64,000 nucleotides of DNA from the NCBI RefSeq assembly GCF_001949145.1, contig NW_019091362.1:5103831-5167830 (forward strand). Reading direction: 5' to 3'. Each line of letters opens with the position of its first letter. The first letter of the stretch is position 1. A program made the translations under genes and the position numbers. This document shows, in pieces, positions 11,901 to 25,500 of this stretch. Below the pieces are notes generated by a model. It saw only the letters and a program-made list of their open reading frames with translations, was not told where the DNA came from and searched no databases. The stretch comes from Acanthaster planci. Its lineage: Eukaryota > Echinodermata > Asteroidea > Valvatida > Acanthasteridae.

Positions 11901-14900
11901 AATAATCATATCATCGGGTTCTACATAGTTTGTCTAAAATGATCCCAAATTATTTTGAAGCATAATCCATGAGTGTTGTCAGGCTGTCATATAAGGGTCA
12001 CTATCCACTGTGCCCGGTATTTACGCTTTAAACTTTAAACTGGTGGGAATAATAAATATTTCCTATTCAAACTGATTTATATGAAGCCCATATACGTCTT
12101 TAAGTATCCTTGCTATGTAGGGGGGCTCCATCTGCTATGGCTTGATCATTGATTTTTATCCTCGACTCTTCAAGAGGTGTCTAGGACGTAGATTTCACAC
12201 CCCGTCAGGGTCAACGGAAATGATGCAGGGCCCTGGAGGAAGATTCAATGGGATGTATTTGTTCATCAGCATAGGGATGCTCGAAAAAAGCCGGAGTTTG
12301 TGCTCGTTACCTGGAGCACAGCGACAGCCACCTTAACCCGGTACAAATGAAAGTGCGAAGAGCGGGCATTTGTGTTTATGAACAGTTCCGCACGGCCATT
12401 CAAACCAAAGGGTGTTTCATTAGAGAAAATCATCTGTCGACCGATTCCTTGAGGTGCATCGCTGTGATGGGATTCAATTAAACTCTTCATCATCAAATAA
12501 GGACCCAGCGAACCCCTGACCTGCTGAGATGCAATGTGAGAGCCGCAACCTTGAATATTCATTGGACAAGACCGACACTCGCGCAATGCTGCTTGCCATG
12601 GTATTTTATCTCAGTCTGTGATTTACGAAATTAATATCACTGTGATATTGGATTATGAATGGGAACTGAAATGAAACAAAAACAGGGTGCCCTGAGGGAG
12701 TACCCCCTTTTACGGGTATCACAGCCAATATCAAAATTGATGAGCGTCCCATGGAGTGGAACATATGCTTGCTATTAAGAGATCCAATTGGCAATGGAAG
12801 AAACATGACAAGCTGGCAGATGTGAAATTAAAAAGACAAAAAGTTAAAAACCTAAAGAAGTTTGTTATGCTTGCTCACAGTCCTAGACTCCTTGATTTCA
12901 AGAAGGCCTTATATTGCATGTGCTGCTCTATTGATTAGGGTACCAGTTCTCCCGAGATAGAAATTATGAAGGGTGTGTTTACTTTTCATTATTTCTGAGA
13001 TATCTTTGGCTTTGCAGCGACGTAGATTCTGAATGGAAAGGAAATCAATTCCATCCCATGATCGGGAGGTAGAATTACATCAGCTGAATAGGAACGATGT
13101 TGCATTGAATATCTCACCAGTAAGGACACCTGCGAACAAGTATGCATGTGTACAATATTTCACAGTCAAATAAAATAAAAATAATATGATCAACCGAGGA
13201 ATTTACGTAAAGACATTGTGTACACTGTTATTAATGTGAGGCCTCTCTTTTTCTTTAATTTTCCTGCGGCATTCAAGGTTTTTAAAAAATCTTTGAGAAG
13301 AAATTCTATTAAAAATTTCACAGAGTGCATTTTTCATCACATGAGTAGATGATGAATTTGGTTATTTATGTCCAAACATAATGCAAGTGGAAAAGGTACA
13401 CAATGATAACTCCCCATTTGAGTAATTGGGTCAGTCTTATTTGTGAAACATTTAATATCTATATATTATGAAATTTGCTCAAATCTGTGAAAAAAAATGC
13501 CTAATTGAGCTCTGGGTTTTGTTCTCCACAAACAGATGACCTTGTTGCAATTTTGTTCCAAATAAAAGCTTTGAAATTGCCTGTTGTTACTTTTTTGGAG
13601 GATTACACTGAAATACTACATTGTTTTGCGTTGTCCCCGTCACCATACAATACCTGTCTTTTGCTTATACTTAATAGGATTCAAAATCCGAATTTAGTGA
13701 CAATTGGCAAAGAAATAGTCGCTCTTTTTAAGTTCCTTAAAAAATGATTGATACAAAACCGCTGCAAGGTTACCCAAGATAAAGACTAAGTATTTCACGT
13801 GGTCAATACCACTTTGGCGTGCGTATCTTAGAACAAGGAAATAATTCAATACCAAGACAATACAATACACAAAATAACATGCAGTAAATTAGACTTGGAT
13901 ATACACAGAGCGGTGAATAGGATGCTTTAATATGAACTCAATTGAAATTGCTTTCCATAACCCAGATATCTATGCAACAGACAGAAACCTCTCCAGATTG
14001 GTTGGTTGGGAGTCAACAGTTCTCACGACCATCTCTGTGAGGCGTTCCTTCTGAGAATGAAAGAATTATTTGGCACGCACAATGGATTGCCGATTGTATA
14101 GGTTCTAAGGAAAGAAATTTCTCAGAAAATTCCAACTAAAATGACTCAAGTCTGGTTATGATTAGGGTGTAACGTTCCTGGCTCGTGTGATTAATGCTTG
14201 CAGTAATACAATAAGTCGCCAGATGACTCATTATACAGAAATACCCTAGTGATTTTGGTTTCTTCATAATAAATTGATGAATAAAACAGACAATTACATT
14301 GTGATATTCAAAGAAACGGCGGTTTCCAAACGTGGCTGTGGATAATTACCATTTTTATGTTTTAATTGTTTCTTTATACAGAATGTAGGTCTATATTTAC
14401 ACTGAACATGTTTTACAAATCGAAGACCTACACTTGGATGAAAACAGACAATATCCGAACACATCAAGCAATGAGGTTGGATCTAGGAACTGTGTGTGTG
14501 TTAGGCCTCTCAAAAGTCTTGTCATTTGATTACCTATACTAATCAAATGGCCATGTTGATTGATAACGGCAGGCAATTGCAAATTAAAAGTCGAAATGCA
14601 TGGTTCTGTTGCTTCTTTATAAGGACAGTATATACAGTGACCATGCAGAACATTGTTTACTGCGTACAACACTGATTAGAATATTCTGAAAAGATGTACA
14701 AAAGCACGGGAGCGGAAATAAACAAAGTTGCTGCCTACGGCAGCTGCAGATCACGCTTCCAAACAGCCTCACGCGTAATCATGGACCATATGTTTATACC
14801 CAAAAAGGGGTGGGGTGGGGGACATGATTGACTGAAATAAATAAAATCAATGTTGTTACGCGTGTCACCTACTGAATATTTCACTCTACCTGGCTGGAAG

Positions 14901-16449
14901 AAGTAAGTGGCAAAATATATAATATAACCCAATGGGTATCCTCTGGGATATTCAAAAATTGTACTGCAAATTTTCTTTTTATTATGAACGCAATCTGTAG
15001 CATTTAATATTTCTTGAACTCGCAAGCGTAAAGACAAAGTATTATTCAAACCCTCCTCTCTCCTGAATTGTACTGTCTGCATTCATTATGTGCAAAATAA
15101 TTGCAGAAAATTACTTCTATATGTCTTCTTAGAATAGTGTACCCGGTGAGATGCAAACGCCCCTAAAACATATTCCTCGCACGTTTCTCCTCATTTTTTG
15201 TGTCTCTGAAATCATCGGCATACATATTAAAAGGCAACGCGGGACGATCAAGTAGATAATTAATAGTAGACAGGACAGCAAACCATCCCTTGACAATGCT
15301 ATTTTGGAGAAATTGTAATTGGCCGTCTTCTGGATGCTGGATTTCCACGTCATTGAGAGCGAGAACCGTAAACCCCTAATCTTCATCGCGGTCATCAACC
15401 AAACCCTGCTTAGCCGTCTGGAAACAAATACAGCGAAATATTAGAGATTTTGCTCTTCCCTAGAAGTATGGTGCATTAAGTGTGATGGCTAATCAACAAA
15501 CAGATGACAGAAAATGTATCTGTGCACCAGCGGAGAAAAGGCTGGTGCCCTTACATCGATATTGATTTCACGACCCCTCAAAAAGTGCAGGCTTGGTCAA
15601 ACCAAAGACATTCCTCAAAAGCAATCAGTGGTGTTGAAAGTAGACTCCTTGAACATCTATGTCACAGGCAGCAAACCGTGATGTGGCATGGGGATCCTTG
15701 CAGCTATCATCCTACGATAAGGGAGGAATGGATGAACTGTGTCACCGACCAGGACATACTGGCAACAGACAGGCACCAAGATGAACGAGGTGTAAGGCTT
15801 ATCAAATTGGTGGCGATGCGCTATCAGTAAGAGGGTCACACACGAATACATCTCCTGTCGTTACACTTTAGCAAACAAGTTCATCACACCAGATACATCT
15901 ACACACAAGGAAGATACATGTACACAAGGAAGCTATTATTTCCCACAAATGGAATTTTGTCTGTCACATATCTCCTTGAAACACAGACGCACGCGACTGT
16001 TTGGAAACTTGGACTGCAAACTGTATAGTTAACTGGATCCAGCTTTAACTTTAGAGCTAAATACAACCGAATAACCAGTTGTCTGGAGAAATCAAAGGCT
16101 CTCACTTTGGATAATTTCACTGCATTTGGGAATGCCCGATGAATGAAATGTTGATAAAAATATACTTCTCATTATCTTTTGAGATTATAAAGCACAGCAA
16201 AACTCTTACATAAAAACTATGTCGTCAAAGTTCGGATAAGATAAAAAAGTGCACTTTTTATGTAGAAAATACGAAAAACAAACCGACCCTAAGAGGCCTA
16301 AGCCAATTATTTTTAAAGAAAACGGCAAAACCACTAAGTTGCTCTTAATAGCAACACAACTACAAGAGAGAGAACACGCCACAAGTGACTTCCGCATAAT
16401 TGTAAACCTTAATTCTCTGTTTAGAATATAATTTACATAACAGTCGTTG

Positions 16450-16508
<59 letters not shown>

Positions 16509-19500
16509 CACAGTCATCACCGGATACCGAGCAGTCAAAGCAACGGCGTTTCATTTTCATTCACAGTCAGTTCATGACCTTCCCGGTTGGACCGCCACAT
16601 TCAATGTAATACTTTCGCCTTCCTGTCTACGTCAATTATTCCCTGACATTTTGGGCAAGGCGCGTTGCCAACCGTAGGGAAATTGTCTACACGAGAACTC
16701 GAGGAACGAGCACACAGAATTTATGTTTGAGTTACATTTTGGCGTCCATGACGAGTGTGCTCTCGGTTTCTGAAATGCCTCTTATTACACTGAAATTTAA
16801 TCATGACAATAATGCTGGCCTAAAGTAACTAGAATATTCCTTCTCACATATGATTTGTTGGTTTTGATAAAAAACAAAACCAAAAAACCACAACTGTTAG
16901 ATTTAATGGCTGTTCGAGCTGTACCAATGATTTACTAAGACCCTCGCCCGCAGAACATACAAAAATAATTCCCAGGTTTTAACGTTCCATCCTATAGGTA
17001 AACAATCACTGCATTCCCGCAAGTGTTGAAAAATGGCGGATAAAAGCGTGTTCAAAGTAGACGCTAATCAGACTTTATGACAAGCGTAAGAATTAATGAT
17101 CGTTAGTACACTACTCAACGGCAGGGAATAGAGTCTGCAAACAAACTGTCTCATTAGGCCTGAAATTAATGCTGTATCTTTCATCTCAAATTGGGTTGGG
17201 CTGGCTTTATCCAGAATCCTACTAATAGCTTATGATGCCAGTCATAAACTAATGACTTCTTCCGAAGGCTGCTAAAGATGCTTTTTATATCAGGCCCATT
17301 TTCTGTAATTATCTCGAAACACGGACATACATTAATTTAGAATTTTACAATTTTGGAACTATTAATTCATGTTGATATTCTTCCGCAGTGTGTTCTGATT
17401 ACAGTGGCCTTAATAACATATACCATTAAGGTATATGCAAACTTACAACACAGTCCCACAGCTACTTTGTATTGAGCTAGTTCAATATTTCAAAAAGGTA
17501 AGGTCATTTCAGAACAAAGCACGCCCGCCAGTCGGTGTATCACTGTGCCGATTGGGCAGACGTCGAGCCTGCGTATTGAGTTCCCGAATGACCGCCGACA
17601 CGCTTAAATTCGGGCATGCGCAGTTGGAACGCAGAACTGACTCAATAAGAAAATGTATCTGAATTGTCAAATGATAATCATTGCGACAGACTGCTTAGCC
17701 GTAGATGGTTTGTGTGTCATGACAAAAACATAGCCGGAATCACGCCATAAATGGGTGTGCATGCTATGCCTTTCTCCTGGTGCAGAGTGAACAATGCATC
17801 ATTAGTATCAAAGAAAATAATTTCATCCTATCAAAGAAACACTACCGTGACGACGCCTTCAACGTCATACTAATTTGGCCTGGGTCGGAGACTACTGATA
17901 TTTTATACCACAAGCACATTTGTCATTCAAAACAATTCCGTACATGTCATTTTATGAAGTAACCAATCGCCCACCTCAGGTGTTATTACATTCTTGTGAA
18001 AACTGCGGCTGTTTGAACATTTCTAGAAAGCAATCTCTAAATTCAACAGTACTTACGGGGACAAATTAATCTTCAGCACGCATAATCTGAAGGAACTATC
18101 TGAAACATGTCTGAACGTGAAACATGCTGTAAACATTCGAACTTTAAGTTATGAGTAAAACCGTATGCTGTTTATTTACAGATGGCGTCATCTAGGATTT
18201 AAACTTGTCATAACTGGAAAGGTCAGCAACAAAGCGCTTAATCATTTTTACTGTCTTTAACCGTACACGTGATGACATGCCTGTTATGTTCCTGCAATGC
18301 AATATTTCAATATTACCGCACGGGATGGTCAGGGATCACGACAAGCCGATGCAGAGTTGTCTCCGATCGTGAAAGAATTTGACACTGTTGCAAACCAACA
18401 CAAACCTTACTCATCACAAAGAACCGGGAGAACGGTATTCTGTCCATACACCTGCTGTGAATGGATTGACTTCAACATTCTACGGGCGTCGAAACCCCAG
18501 AATATATTTATGGCAAATACATAATTCATTCAAAGGGATTGGGTGAAATGCAAAACGGTATGCGCACACACAAAATAGAAGAATAATATGTTGAAAATGG
18601 TTGCTTTCAATACATTATAAATTATATCATGCCGTGACTCTCAGTCTGCAGGTATGCTTGGATTGTGATAGATCAAACTTGGTCCGTATATTCTTCAGAG
18701 TTTCACATTGGGAATGACATTTTATTATAAACAAGAACAATGCATATTTCCCTCTATTCCTTTTACTAATACCATCTTTGAAATATCTCTACTTGAAACT
18801 TTCAGATTCAAGGGTGTAATTGGAGGTATTTTGTGCTTTAATAGGAAGTATTGCGTTGCGTTTACCTTATCAACTAGATTTAAAATAAGAACAGTCAAAA
18901 CCAGGTGTGCTTTAAATTTCCTGCACCTACCCTCGAAATGGCGGCACTCACACAGAAAACCACTCCATCTTCAAAGCAACAAATACAGTATATTAACCGT
19001 AACTCCCTAGGGTGTGTGCAAAATCATACTAAAGTTGGAGAATTTAGGACTGCTAGGGTTAAATGTGGTTTTACTGGTGGTGAAAATTTGAATTTGGTTT
19101 ACCTGACCAAAGTCGACCCTTTTTACATTACCTGTAAACAGGCCGGGATACATGATCCTGCGATAATATTAACCTAGGTTAAATTGCCCATACTGCTAGC
19201 TAAAACACATAGGTTGCGTCTGTCTGTAGTCTTTGCAACAAAACTGACGGGGCGTATAAATCTACCATTCTATAATTTATTACTAGTGCTTGTTCAATAC
19301 TGTTTATAGACAGAAAAGCTACTGGTGCACTTCTCTTTCTAATATGATCTTATTCAACATATTCATAGGAACCGGGGAAGATTATGACCCAAACTAGGAG
19401 GAGAGATACGAGCTACAGTACCAGCACACACACAGGCAAAAATTTTACAGGCTCATTATTTTCAAGCAAAACAAAGCAAGATCATATTGAAGCACATCAA

Positions 19501-22500
19501 TTAATAAATGAAAAATGGTTTAATTAAATTTGTCCCTCCTACACACAAAGGGGAATATCCCATGAGTTATGGAAAATATTTAAAACGCAAAAGTAACCAA
19601 TACTGGAAAAGATCTTTGAAAATATTTTACCTTTCTTTAGACTCACAGATTATCTAGAATGGGATCGTGGATTGTGCATTCTTCACTCTTCGATCATAAC
19701 TATAATATTAATATTTTATAACGCTTTAAATTGTACCGTTCTATCCTGTTCATTGACAACTAATAAAAAAATGTAAACTTGCATCTTCAAACGTAACCTG
19801 TCGTAAACAGCAAATGGATAGTGTGTTATGTCCATGGTACATTAAATATAAAAACAGTGTTCTAGCTGAAGATACATGAGCTGTTTGTATCACTAATCTA
19901 CCCAAAAGTCGTCATTTTCCTAAACCGTTACATGTTTGGTATTTAGATATGACATTGAAATCTACGACCGTATTATAATCTTTTCAGGAGGATTCACATA
20001 GCTAAGTCACACATTACTGTTTCATGTAATAACAATCGCTACAGCTTTTCTGAATTATCGAAATATTGCAGGAATAAACGCCTTGAAGTTCACTGCGCTG
20101 CAACTAAATGACTATAAACAAGAGCTGTCTTTCAAAACTGTAACAGAAACCGTAAAAACAAGTCGACCCTGAGTATTGGTCCTCCATGTAATATGACCAA
20201 AGAATTAATGAGAAACCCAGGCTCTCTGTAAAACAGTGTAAGCCATCTCCATCGCCTGGCATTTCAGGTGCAGGAATAACCTCACAATTCAGTTAGGATT
20301 TCTGCCAATTTACTTTGGATTACCTGAAAGGCCGCATCAAAAATATAACGTGTAACAAGTGCGACCGTAGATATTATGTCCACATGCAGGACGCACTGAC
20401 CGGCAAGAGAAAAATGAATTGACCTCCCGGCTGTTTGGATTCCTGCAGGAAGGAAAGGCGGCTGGGATGGTAATTGGCTCTAGGGATTACCTTGCCACAT
20501 TATCTGGATCTCCAGGTATGCGAAGCGTACATGGATGCTCCACTTCACTGCCACTTGGCAATAATGAAGTCGTTTTTGGACTTTGACATAATGCCGATTT
20601 AATGGAAATTAAACTTGTCTAGAATCACATCAGGAGGATTAGTAATAAGACAGATTTTCGTTACTGAAATAAAAATAGGACACACTCAAACACACAAGTC
20701 ACAACGGAACCTTGCTATCAGGCACGGGCAACAATGCTATAGTCACAGAGCTAAAGTTCAATTACCATTGTTCTCTTTTCAAAAAATGTCGCCATTAATA
20801 TACCGCAACCTTGCATAATTCTGCTCTCATATATGCCTGAGCTGTGGAAACCGTATTACCATCATTTGGTTTTACTTCGCTTCCCATGTCATGTACAATA
20901 AATGAAGATTCTGAAAGCCACAAAAGCATTCTTGTGTGAAACAATGCTATTTTCCCCATTTTCTCTAAAAGATACCAATAAACACACCTGTACAGAAATG
21001 ATTAAATTCTCGGCCATCTATATACAGCCCACAAATAATATAAAATTAAAAGCGAAGAGTATTTGATAGCTCAAACCCAGCTGCATTTTGTTCCTCGTTT
21101 ATGGTTATTGATCTCATATTACATATTAATGTACTTTGCACAACTGTCATTTCCCCTTTAATTGTATTTGCACGTGTAAACCTGCGATGCGCACCACTGT
21201 CAAGACCAGTAAGGTAAATTTGTGCCGAAAATTAGGGGAATGGGGGATGAAGAAATGTTGGGGGATAACTTGCCTGACCAATAAAAATTGTCAGCATTCA
21301 TAATATTGATGTACATCTGTAATATGGACTCAAAATGGCATTATTATTTTATAGCTTTTTAAAATTGTTTTTCCTTTGTTTAGTGATATTGAATGCATCT
21401 TAATTGTTTGAGGTCTAAAAAAATCTTCACAGTCTGCTTTTATATTTTTTTGTTCACCACAAAAAGTGCGGGGGATGATTCAGTGGCGCGTCTTCCCACC
21501 TCAAAACGTGTGGGGGATATACATGTATACCCCCATCCCCCGGAATTTACGCCCATGGCCATGAAACCTTCTTTTATGCCACAAGCACTGTTTGATTGAC
21601 TTTCCGACTTCTTATTCATTCCCGTTTAGATTTATGTTGTCTTTTTTGTATGGCAGTAAAATATTGATATCAAATGAAAGAATAGGGAGCAAGTGATTTC
21701 CAGGTGTTTATTAAAGTGACCTTGAATTCAAGGACAATAAAAATATATTGACATGGATTGCATTCGGTTGGAACTGTTTTCCTATATCTTCCGTCTACTG
21801 TACATAATTGGAAATCACTAAATCTGTTCTGTGCTGGTGAATGTTAGAAGAGTTTGACAGTTTCAAAATCTCAATAGCATAACAATAGCTGGGTGAGTGC
21901 CCACGGGTGGGCAGGTATTTGTTGTTGATGATAGTTACTTACAACTTAATGTCTGATATCTGTGCACTTTATAAATAACCCTGAGTTGCATTTTAGCGTT
22001 TGGTTTGCATTTTCGCTTCTGGTTGCGTTTTCCCACTTCCATCACCATTAATTTCATTTAAACTGCAACTCACCTTGACTCGGCTTATGAATTCTTACAT
22101 AAGTCATTATCTGACAAATGTTTAACTTTCACCAAGATGACATGTACTTTTTCTCACTCATTAGAAATAAATTTGCAGTATGCCTGGAATCATTGTCTTC
22201 TTATATGGTAGTCATGAACTCAGACACCATATCTTCGTTCGGAATTATGAACAAGCGTTGCATCTGTTTTAATGCAGTGACTTTTTTTTACGTTAAACTG
22301 GTTTTCCGATAATGTATTTACCATCGATCGATCATGCAATTGCATTCAATTATGTCAGTCAATGTTTTTGAGGAGGGATTCGTTACATTAAGTTATTTGA
22401 TCTACTGGGCTATTCATGCTGAACTCGTTATCGATCCAGGAACGTAAGAGGAATAGATGCATGTTCATGATTACGGGCTGTGGTGCATTATGGTAGGGAT

Positions 22501-25500
22501 TTTTTTCGTCTCACGTGAATAAGAATTGCTAAAAGATCTTGCGCTGGCACGTATGCTTCGTTCAAAGCCGTGCAAGTCTACAGTGTATATAGTTTGTTGG
22601 CTCCATGCATTGGTGTAAATGGTCAATGAAAGTTGCACCATAGTCGAACATTTGAATTTCCCCACAGGTAGCTTTGGTTCAACTGTAAATATGAACACTT
22701 GTATTATCGCTTTTGGATGCCTAATTTTTAGAGTAAGTTTTCCTTGAACATACAAGAGGCAATGGGCTGTTTAAAATTTTTGGCAGCGAAACTATTAATT
22801 TCAAGTAACGTCAGACTACATTGCGTTCAGGTGTATTCGAAAATGAAACCTTTTCACAGATACCAGCATCTGGCCGTCTGAAATTGAAACAAAATGTTGT
22901 GACCCAGCTAACGCAATTGTAAGATACAGCCCAGCCACCATTTGACACGATAAGCTAAATATAAATCTAGAAATTTTATCGCAGATCTAAAGTGCTTGAA
23001 TGCCGACCTTTTGGAAGGGCTGGATCGCCGCGGGATGTTTACATCTGTTGGTGGAAAACTTTTGTGCTCCTTGGAGGAATTGGCATTCCATACGGATTAT
23101 CTGAGCACCCCCCCACGGCTAGGGGCGCAGGTAAAGAAAAGGCTGTATCGAGGGATTACAGTATCAAGGGGATTTTTCTTACATTGGTAGACTTACTTTG
23201 CATTACACCTTCCCTTGATTAATTTTTTTAAAATCTGACTTGTGACGGGATACGCTACGATGTTACGTAGGATCGCATCCGAAGAAAATAATCTGACAAT
23301 AGTGAATGTGAAAACCAGAATGTCAAAACAACGCCTTATTCCCAGAAAATGGCAGTCTTCAATGTCGTTGTTTATTAAAAATTAATTGAAATGTTCGACG
23401 AAGGGCGACACTGCCTATGCTATCGTGTCTGATATCGCCCATGGCATTGGCGGGAACATACCCATGCAGAGTTTAATCAAAGAAAAGAGACGCGATGTTC
23501 AGACAGCACGTGCAACCAAGCAAGCTAATTGGAACACTCCTCCATCACCATGCACTTCTGGGAGTATTACTCGTTACTTACAAGGAATGACATCTTATTT
23601 GGAATTCCAAGAGTTTATTTAGTTCCCAGGTCTCTGAACGCAGCTGACCAACCCAGTTCTGTCACCGAGCATTGGCTTTGCAGCAGCTTCCATTCATCCA
23701 CAAGGAGATGCAAGCAAAGTGTTTCTTTACGGAAGCCGTATGAACATTTGTACACTGTTTTTGTCTATTTTTGAGCTATTTAACCAGTTATGCAAATCGC
23801 ACATGCTACATGTTTGGTTCGAATCAGAGCAATGCGTCAAACGCTTCTAGGTATGATTATTGTGCGGTTAATGGATGTATCACAATTGGGCTAAGTGATG
23901 TCAGTAATTTAATGGTATATCTCCACGCCAGATGCCTGGTACATGTATTTCTTTATTGTGGAACGAGGATGCTTTTCAACGTGGCAGTAGTACACCGGGT
24001 ACGTAGACCGTGTTTGGGACAAATAGCTTCAGCATGCAGAATATTGTTTCTATGTAACAGTCTTAAAGTAAACCGAAATACCTTGGCATTGAGAAAAGTA
24101 GAATAAAATGCTGATGATAAATGTAATTAATAGTATATGATCAAATCTTACTCACCTGGCTTGTCAAGAATTATCTCGCCCAGCCAATGCCAAGTTTTAG
24201 TTAAGGCTTTACCAGCAAATCCTGCAATGTGTTGTTCAACTCAGGGGCTTTTAAAAACGAATTCCCTAATTGGTTATGCTATTTTTATACGATTGATACT
24301 ACAATGAACATGGCTTTTCAAACTTAACGATACTTATTTCAAGCAGAACGTATCCGGTATGCACCCCTAACACCTGTCCATGTGTCTCGGGAATGAAGCT
24401 TCTATCAGATCTTTTCTTCATTGATGCCACAATTACACCAATTCCTCAACGTTTGCAAGGGAAAAACAAATGGTTGATAAATATGTTATATCAAGTAAGA
24501 CAGACATGTTACGAATTCATCCTAATGTCGTCTTTAAAGTGAGGTAGGATTGCATGCACTTAATAATTTTATTCTCTTTTTTGAGGGAGCATTTATTTCA
24601 GATTGTCAGCTGAGGATTCAGAACTGGCTCTGTGACAAATCTGTTTACCTTAAAATATGGGTACTGGTTCGCAAACAGAAATGCAGGGTGTCATAGTGTA
24701 TGAATTCAGCTATAAATATGGGGACTCGTCATTTCACACCATGTGGAATGCTCAAGCACTCGTGGGACCACCTCAGCGTAGCAAATGCTCAAGATAGAAT
24801 GCTCAAGAAGAATGCTCGAGAGCCGGCGGCTCTTTGGTGTTTTAACATTCGCTCTTATCTATCTGCAAAATTTTCCAGAGAGCGATCCTCGCCACAGACG
24901 AAACTTTATACGTTCCCTTTGAAGAGTATGGGAGTGGATCAAGTTTCTGCAGGGATCATTGTTTTAGTGGTATGGAAATCGAAGAGTGGCACAGCTATGT
25001 CGCAATGACCAATGGGCAAAACGAAAACACTCGGAAAGGAAGAGAACTAGGTCTACACTGTACTTTCCAATACCACATCAGTCAAGCTGGAAACAAAAAG
25101 AAAAACAAAAAAGTAAAAGAGAACTATACCAAACCAAACCAAACCAAACCAACAGCTGATTTGCAGAGTGGACACATCACAAGAAAAGCCTACCAAGAAG
25201 AACCACCTTTTAGTTGTACATTTGTAGTATAATTCAGCATACTATTCAGTCAGGATACATGAGTTGTTGAACAGATCCACACAGCGATTAGCAAATTATC
25301 ATATCATAACTATCAAATCATACTTAAGCGTTTCCTTCTTTTTTCTTAATTCTTGTTATGTCCTATCTGAGTAATTCTGATGCTGGAACTTAAATGAAAC
25401 AATAAACTGCAAGCAAAGGCGAAAGCATGCAGTAAAGTGACAAGGTAATACCGCTAACCAACCATAAATTACCATCAAACTCTACTGCTCTCTAATGACG

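Noticed and set aside
15163-15375. YADD motif in a minus-strand frame, as in reverse transcriptase
   Set aside because: None of the surrounding RT blocks (no FxDxxxxFD, RQGxxLSP or GxSPGxDG equivalent) is present, so the four residues are probably coincidental.
23815-23826. tRNA-like B box GGTTCGAATC
   Set aside because: No A box at the right distance and no cloverleaf-forming flanks.
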